A DNA stretch of 64,000 bases from Steromphala cineraria (Eukaryota > Mollusca > Gastropoda > Trochida > Trochidae). Position 1 is the stretch's first letter. Each line of letters starts with the position of its first letter. Position numbers and translations under genes: made by a program. The stretch is taken from assembly GCA_916613615.1 (NCBI GenBank), contig OU744725.1, positions 55,245,075-55,309,074 on the forward strand, written 5' to 3'. Shown one piece after another: positions 57,770 to 64,000 of this stretch. The notes below the pieces were generated by a model. The model did not search any database, was not told the DNA's origin, and saw nothing but the letters and a program-made list of their open reading frames with translations.

Positions 57770-57978
57770 GCCCAGTCTAAGTAAACCTATAGCCTCAATA
57801 ATACTTGCTTTACTCCGATATGGAGTCTAGCAAGATGTAGTAGCAGGTCGCGCTATATGGAGTCTAGCAAGATGTAGTAGCAGGTCGCATCAGCTGCGAC
57901 CACTACTACATCTTGCTAGACTCTATGATGGGAGTGTAGCAAGTATTAGTGAGGCTAGGTTTACTTAGACTGAACTAT
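57770..57978. mobile_element. Palindromic element with nested inverted arms and an internal duplication
   Basis: Outer arms: GCCCAGTCTAAGTAAACCTA (57770) and TAGGTTTACTTAGACTG (to about 57972). Inner: ATGGAGTCTAGCAAGATGTA occurs twice in tandem (57821 and 57859), and its complement TACATCTTGCTAGACTCTAT follows (57906). GCAGGTCGC/GCGACC also pair. Apparently a hairpin in which the left arm was duplicated. Confidence 0.75.
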
Positions 57979-58197
57979 GCCTGGTTTAAAGGGGTAGAGT
58001 ATGACCCAATAACCTTATTGTGCTTTCATCATTATGTACCTCGCATGGACCTGAGAAAGAAATTACGGATACATGTTCCTTACCAGGGTATTATTGTAGG
58101 TTCAACCTCATGCAAATTAGCACACACATTTTCTCATTTTCAATTTATACCAAGAACCATAAAGAAATGGCTTATCTCCCCTCCTTTTGTAAGTTGA
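57979..58197 (+). pseudogene. Possible C-terminal remnant of a LINE reverse-transcriptase ORF
   Basis: The plus frame has HHYVPRMDLRKKLRI, a gap, then FIPRTIKKWLISPP and a stop at 58197. Many non-LTR retrotransposon ORFs (CR1/jockey-like) end with a basic segment followed by a conserved 'FFPRTIxxWNxLP' motif, and the FIPRTIKKW here is close. No RT catalytic motif is present, and the upstream frame merges into the hairpin element. Moderate to low confidence. Confidence 0.4.
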
Positions 58198-61100
58198 ATA
58201 ATCGCTTTTACCAAAATAGAAAATTTAAAATGATCATGAAAATAATCTATACATGCTAGATGCACCAAAAAATGATGTATGTTTAGAAACCAGGCTTCAG
58301 GATCTGAACCTTTCCTGACGTCAGATAGAGAGTTGTATGACTATAAAAATCTGAATCCAGGATTTAGAGTAATGAATTCAGGACAGTCAGACAGATTAAT
58401 TTGTTTGGCCACTACATGTCATATATAATTATGGTGCTGTTCCTGGTCTCGTAGTTTATGAAACTAATTGCCATCATTATCTGACCACATTTAGTGGACC
58501 TCTCTGGCCAGGGCTGTGGTCATTAATGCAGGTCTCACTTTGCAGGAATCCTGTCTTTGGATCCAATAATGTGGGTCTGTGGTACAACTTAGTAACAGAT
58601 GATAGAGAGTTCCACTTTTTGGGGAAGTAGCACATTTTTTCAATTTATGTTTTAACATTGTCCCCATAGATATTTAGAGGATATTTGTGTTTTCTTGACA
58701 AATACCATGTTTATCTCATCGAGTGAGGAAGAAAGTTTATATTTTTAGAGAGATTTAATCGTTGTATTCCTTACGAATTTGAAGTGCATTTACGTCAAAA
58801 GAGAGCCCGTCACCTAAGCAACAACATGATGTCATGAGCGTGTCATTGCATCAGAGCATTTAAGAATTGAATGTCAGTTTGTGTGTTTGCACTGGAAAAT
58901 GAACGATGTCAAAGCTACATTCAAACTCGTGTGAACCCAGCGAGCTGGAACGGCGGATTGATATAAACCTTTTTTGTCCTTTGAACGAGTAACACTGCGA
59001 CATACGACAAGAAATAATCCCAATTTGGAAACAATCTGAATGTTATCGGAATTTGTCAATGTTCTGTATAATTAGAGAACACGCTATACTACGATATGCT
59101 AAATGAAGCGCACACTATGATAAAATCTCTTCGCGCAAGGACGGGAGATCAGAGTTATCTGCCTTATGCATAACGTCGCTTCACTGTCATGCTGGCCGCC
59201 ATTTGCAGGGGTATCTTCGTCAAAATATGTAAACAAAAGTGGTATTTTTTATTATAATAACTGCTCTATCAGCACTCTTTCGTCTTTGGTGTATACATCG
59301 TGAGTATATGGTTGTCTTAGTTACGGCGTACAGAACCCTATATTGATCGTAATGTCAAATAAAGCATCAGTGGATGCATCTCGTTCCGTTCTCGATCAGA
59401 TCAGGGACACTAACACGTAAATGCCTCTGATCAGATTTATTCTTCATCAATTGTTTAGCTTATTATTAAAAGCAGATGATACGATGAATGTTTTTACATC
59501 AAAAAATCAAAATACATTACTTAGCAAAAATTGATATGATTAAAATCATTATAGTTTAATTGGTAAAAATATTGATAACATTTGATTTGGTGTTGGGCGA
59601 AGAATTAAAGTAGTTCCGGTGAACGTTCACACAAGTATGAACACTTTTTTTGTGAGTTCATGGGAAATGAATCGACGAAACTTAGATCACATGACCATGC
59701 CCTAGACCAATCAACGTTCGGGAATATGTGTAAATTTCAGAGTGTGAAATTATTGGTCGATGACGTCAGGTCATTGTTGTATTCAGTCTCTAGTGACTGA
59801 TAACACAGTTTATTTTCATTGATAGATCTTTGTATTTCACCGCCAATCATATAATAAAAGTTTAAACTTGTGTTTTATCATCAGAGGGTCAAACATCTCG
59901 TGATCATCTTCACTTGAAAAAGTAACAAGCAAAAACTGCCGGCAGCCATTTTCTTGTGAACACCATTTATAGTCAATTACTATAGGGAAATTAATGAGGA
60001 TAGCATAAACTAACATGATTGTGAACTAGATGTTATATGGGATAGTGGTGAAATTTGATAACTTTCAATAAAGTTTTCCCTTTTGAAGAGGGGAATGCAA
60101 TGAAATGGTCCTTGGAATCATTTGGTTTAGAATTACAGAGAATATAAATTTGCTAAAACATTTAAACTAATATTATTCATCATTATATATATATGGTTTC
60201 TTACTGATAACAACAATGTTCTTTTTTATGCAAACCTTTTGTAAAATGTACGTTCTTTACAAAAAATCTAAATGTTTCAACAGCTTGAACTACTTCATGT
60301 GTTCCAATGCTAGTCCAGTGGCATCAGAATGTTTTAGATGAAAAAATTGATTACTCAAAAAGAAAAAAATGCCACTATATTTATCTAATTATAGGAAACC
60401 TCCCAGTGACAATGCTAATATAGGCAGTGTAAATCTTATCAAGAAATACAGGTAATCAATAAATAATTTGATATTTTTACAGAATAATAGCCAAAGGCTC
60501 TGAAGCTTGCATCTTGGCAATTTAATTAGCAGATTGAAGCTAAAATAAGGACAAAATTTATCTACTTTTAAATATAATGCAAGCAGTGACGTACAGGAGA
60601 AATTAAAATCTTAATGTGGATATTACCATTCATGCACAAATGGAAAATTTCTAAAATTAACAGAACCCTGACATCTCTACCCACCCACACTTTATTTTTG
60701 AAGTGCAATGTGGGGAATATTAGTTTCAAATACTCCACAAATCCTTGAACAATAGCTTCCCTTGAATACTCGCTTCCTTGAATAATTGCCAGGTCCAAAC
60801 AAGTTTTGAAATGATTAATTGCTGAGGGATTATTCAAGGAATTACAGTATGCATCAGTTTGAAGCTGAGTTTCTTATGCTACAATATAAAAACTTAAAGA
60901 GAAACTAACTTGGATGATACGGACGCAGGTTAGAATAACAAGATGCAAAAGCTCAGAACATTTAATCTATGCAGTAAGTAATAGACCAGTGCTTACCATA
61001 GGCCCATGGCACCAATATCAGGGGGGGGGGGGGGAAGGGGTGATGTAAACTGTTCATTTGTACAGCTCATTCGGGTGGATGGGGAGGTGGTGGGAAAATT

Positions 61101-61977
61101 TTAATTCTGACAATAACTGTAACAATAACTTTATGCTCTTATATCGTTATTCTACCATTCTTAACATGCATTATATTAGCCTAATGCATTACAACGGCAA
61201 CTAGTTCTCACGCTTGAAGATTGAAATCTTTGGTCATGAAAAACCCTTGTACCATGGCCTTGCATTTGACATCTGGTGAGTTTGGTGAACTTGGCTTTAA
61301 GCAATATTTTACTTACATTTAGCCAGGTAAAATTATCGCAATTACTGAAAAACCAAGCAGTTACATCTGTAAATGTACTTCAGTGAAACCTGCAAGCTAT
61401 GGCAGGTTATATCATTACAACCATATCTTAAAGCATGACTCTCTCTACTTGACGTAAAACTTTTCTATCATAACATTGGAAAAATACCAATAAATCTGAC
61501 ACAAAATTACTGAAAAAGAAAAAAAATATATCTTGACATCAGGAATGTTTGATAATCTAAGGTACAAATAGAAAAGATATCAAGTTATTAAACATTTCTG
61601 TAAACTGAAGCGCATTTCAAACTATAAAATTCCTTATATCAATTGCAAACTAAAAAGGTTCTGTAACTTAGGTACATTTAAAATCAATGTATATCACAAA
61701 AAGCATGCATAAAAATAATTAATTGATCAAGGGCAGCTTGTATATCAATATTAATAAGCTAGATGTTCCGCCATATTTTACATATGACAACTCATCATAT
61801 TTGCAACAGCTGCTCAATTGTGCCATGTATTCACAATTAAATAATCAGAATTGTCAACCAGGCATAAAATCTGTGTGAATTGATGAGGTATCCAGTTCTC
61901 TTCTATTGCAAACATGAATATCATATTTTATGATAATGAGGATATTTATATCACACTATTTCCAGGTACTATTACCT
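58198..61977. other. Mostly unique; CpG-rich block 58780-59850; poly-G at 61020
   Basis: Between about 58780 and 59850 CpG is well above the window average (GAACGGCGGATTG, GCGCAAGGACGGGAG, GTTCCGTTCTCGATC), followed by TGACGTCA at 59761. I found no exon in it. A run of twelve or more G lies at 61020-61034. The remainder is AT-rich. Confidence 0.35.
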
Positions 61978-62370
61978 GCTCAAAGCGCTCCTATATTACC
62001 CTGAAGGAATTGTACCTTCAAAGCTGGTATAAAGCTCTTAGCGCGACCATATAGGTCCGTACATCCTATTTCAGGTACCCATTTTAACAACTGGTCGAAC
62101 TGAGTGCAATGTGGATGATGTGCCTTATCCAGCGACACAACACAGACTGAGTATAAAGTTATAAGCACGACCATGTAGGTCCGTACATCCTATTTTCAGG
62201 TACCCATTTTAACAACTGGTCGAACTGAGTACAATGTGGATGACGTGCCTTACCCAGGGACACAACACAGACTGAGACCCAGGTCACAAATTTTAGGTAT
62301 CTCCACTGGGATTCGAACCCCAGTCTTTGGTGTGAGAGGCCAGCATGCGAACCACTACACCACTATGTTC
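61978..62370 (-). mobile_element. Second tRNA-derived SINE family, copy 2, internally duplicated
   Basis: Same head (minus: AGTGGTGTAGTGGTTCGCAT, GGTTCGAATCCCAG) and body as 48922-49189. A 124-bp body segment (GACCATRTAGGTCCGTACAT through CACAACACAGACTGAG) is present twice in tandem (62040-62163 and 62164-62280), making this copy longer. Confidence 0.8.
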
Positions 62371-62486
62371 CACTTTAATACACATGCATTTACAATGCAT
62401 TATACATTTAATTGTAAAATTAAATCAATTTTGATGACCATTAAAATACATTGCTCTTGTTACTAAAGCCCAATCTAATGCCTGAG

Positions 62487-63785
62487 TTACACCAAGGTCG
62501 TTCTCACTACGTCCTACTCCGTCCAAAATTAAAAGCAAAACGGCCTCGGACGGGATGGAAACGAGTAACAATTGTTAATATTTTATCCAAGGATGACGCC
62601 AGTTCGTCCATACACAGTTCTCAGCACGTTCATCTAGTCTTTATCCCGTCCTCAGGCAGTTTCTAACACGTTTAGATTGGATAGAATTGCCCGTTCGCCT
62701 AGTTTTCAGAACGTCTTCAACCAGTTCAATTCCGTTCTTAGACAGTTCATATCCGTTCTAAACTAGACCAATCTCGTTCTTGATACGCACAATTCCGTCT
62801 TAGCTGCGACCAACTCGTTTTAAGACAGTTCTTTTCGTTTTCACTACGTCTTGATTCCGTTCTCAGTACGTCTTAATTGTAAAATCATCCAGAACTTGCC
62901 CGTTTTCTATTCTTACCCATCACGTCCTTGCCCGTTCTCATTAACGTTCTCAATTTCAAGGTGAAAACATCATGCCTCCAAAGAAAATGAAGTATGATCA
63001 GAGGTAGGTTGTTCACAGGAAATCAAATCCCAGATCCACTACCCCTATAGAAGCCATAGTTGCCGAGGCAAACAACAATTTATATTGTTTCTCTGCTTCC
63101 ATCACAAACTGTAGGAAACCCACATTCATCATGATGAGAGCTGTTATACTTGGTTCACGTTTCTTTTATCACTTCTTTATCCCGAATGATAAAAGTATTA
63201 ACACATGACTGTGTATTTATACCCGTCCTTACATTCCGAAATGCAAACGTAGTAAGAACTATGTGAGAATTTTGCAAACGTACTAAGAACGAGTAGAACG
63301 CAATGAGGACCTTATAAGAACTTTTATGACTGTGTTAGAACGCACTACAAACTGAATCAGAACATTTTCAATATTTTACACTTATTAGGATGTAAGAACA
63401 ACTGACTATGGTCGTACTGAGAACGAGTTAGACCTGGCTGAGGACGGAATGGACGGGGTGGAAACTGTGCACAAACGTATTGTAATCGATTCCCGATTGC
63501 GCAACGTTCTTACTCGTCCTTAGTCAGATCGAAGTACGGCAATTCCGTTCGTAGTACGGCAATCCCGTTTTCAGTATGTCTGTACTCCGTCCAATTTCAG
63601 GACGGGGAGAACGTTCAACATGTCGAACGTTCTGGAGCACCTTCCCGTTTTGAGTACGTCCGAGCCAGTTCATAAAGTTCGTAAACAGTTGCCACAACGT
63701 TCATTTCGTCCTCAGACAGTTCTCGGACAGTTTGAGTCCGTTCTGAAAAAAATCCAAGAACGTATTGAGAACGAGCTTGGTGTAA
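62487..63785. mobile_element. Foldback-like element, 1.3 kb, built from ACGTTCT/AGTACG motifs
   Basis: Ends TTACACCAAGGTCGTTCTCA and TGAGAACGAGCTTGGTGTAA form an inverted repeat with one mismatch over 20 bp. Left arm (to about 62960) and right arm (from about 63225) are filled with variants of CGTTCTCAGTACGTC roughly every 20-25 bp. Orientation flips inside the right arm: reversed at 63230-63470, forward at 63490-63730, reversed at the very end. The 260-bp core is unique and holds the small open piece at 62972-63003. TTA/TAA at the edges recalls Harbinger-type targets, but the two sides differ. Confidence 0.7.
62972..63003 (+). pseudogene. Possible first-exon relic inside the foldback element
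   Basis: ATG CCT CCA AAG AAA ATG AAG TAT GAT CAG AG/GTAGGT: eleven codons begun (MPPKKMKYDQ), lysine-rich, then a donor-like site. Transposase or accessory-protein genes often begin with such a short basic exon, but no second exon is present. Speculative. Confidence 0.2.
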
Positions 63786-64000
63786 AGGGGGTATAATGTC
63801 AATATACTATAGATAGATAGTTCATCAACTGTCTTACCCTTAAATTGTTCAATTGTCAATAGACACTATCCACATTTGCAACCCTATTGTCAATTAGCAT
63901 AAATCAATTGTCAAGGAATAAGAGGAAGATCAATGTAGAAGCTTCTATATCATCTTTACATACCAATAATTAATACAAGCTTTCAAGACTAGGGATATTA
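63786..64000. other. Unique tail of the window
   Basis: AT-rich, with three short TCAATTGTCAA-like motifs between 63850 and 63915. No gene. Confidence 0.4.

Noticed and set aside
1..64000. CRISPR array, bacterial operon, phage or integron
   Set aside because: Tandem arrays here have no unique spacers between short constant repeats, and there are no dense open frames. Splice signals, SINEs and MITEs mark the DNA as animal.

Overview
This window looks like non-coding, repeat-rich DNA from a mollusc nuclear genome, probably the inside of one or more very long introns. It is AT-rich and has no open frame above about 120 codons. It has no operon-like packing, no rRNA and no free-standing tRNA gene. 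It is crowded with short inverted-repeat DNA elements, tRNA-derived SINEs, Penelope-like debris and minisatellites. The mollusc guess rests on the mix of repeat families: a SINE tail with CGCCGC, ATATTGCC and ACTCACTCA blocks, GACGGACA-array elements and many small AAAGGG-ended elements. It is an inference from style; no host protein was identified.

The best host-gene signals are small and on the minus strand. Two separate ATG-started islands, at 17547-17419 (43 codons) and 4247-4146 (34 codons), each run open into a strong GT donor in phase 0. They look like alternative first coding exons feeding one downstream exon lying left of position 1. At 43214/43213, also minus strand, a long pyrimidine tract ends in CAG directly followed by GTAAGT. 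This juxtaposition is the hallmark of recursive splicing in very long introns. Together they suggest a long minus-strand gene with several promoters. A weaker plus-strand first-exon candidate lies at 22184-22262. None of the encoded peptides was recognised.

Layout. 1-4.1 kb: a 315-bp tandem duplication, a near-perfect 65-bp hairpin and direct repeats. 4.1-9.4 kb: exon A, a 145-bp and a 66-78-bp tandem array, a 200-bp inverted-repeat element. 9.7-11.1 kb: one element nested in another, the inner one carrying a 145-bp palindromic array. 12.6-16.3 kb: an inverted-repeat element, a TA-flanked element nested in another, a 72-bp array. 17.4-22.3 kb: exon B and the plus-strand candidate. 23.5-31.7 kb: a cluster of short DNA elements, several nested, and a second copy of the 14.3-kb element. 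32.6-41 kb: tandem arrays, a CAT/CAC microsatellite, two related blocks carrying CRE-like motifs, an eight-unit 96-bp satellite. 41.8-50.7 kb: Penelope-like remnants (one with a GIY-YIG peptide), three SINE insertions, the recursive-splice candidate. 51.7-52.2 kb: two AAAGGGGCAG elements. 52-62 kb: mostly featureless, with a palindromic element and a possible LINE tail. 62-63.8 kb: a SINE with an internal duplication and a 1.3-kb foldback-like element built of short ACGTTCT/AGTACG motifs.

No complete gene, transposase or reverse transcriptase is present. Most open frames are chance frames or lie in repeats.
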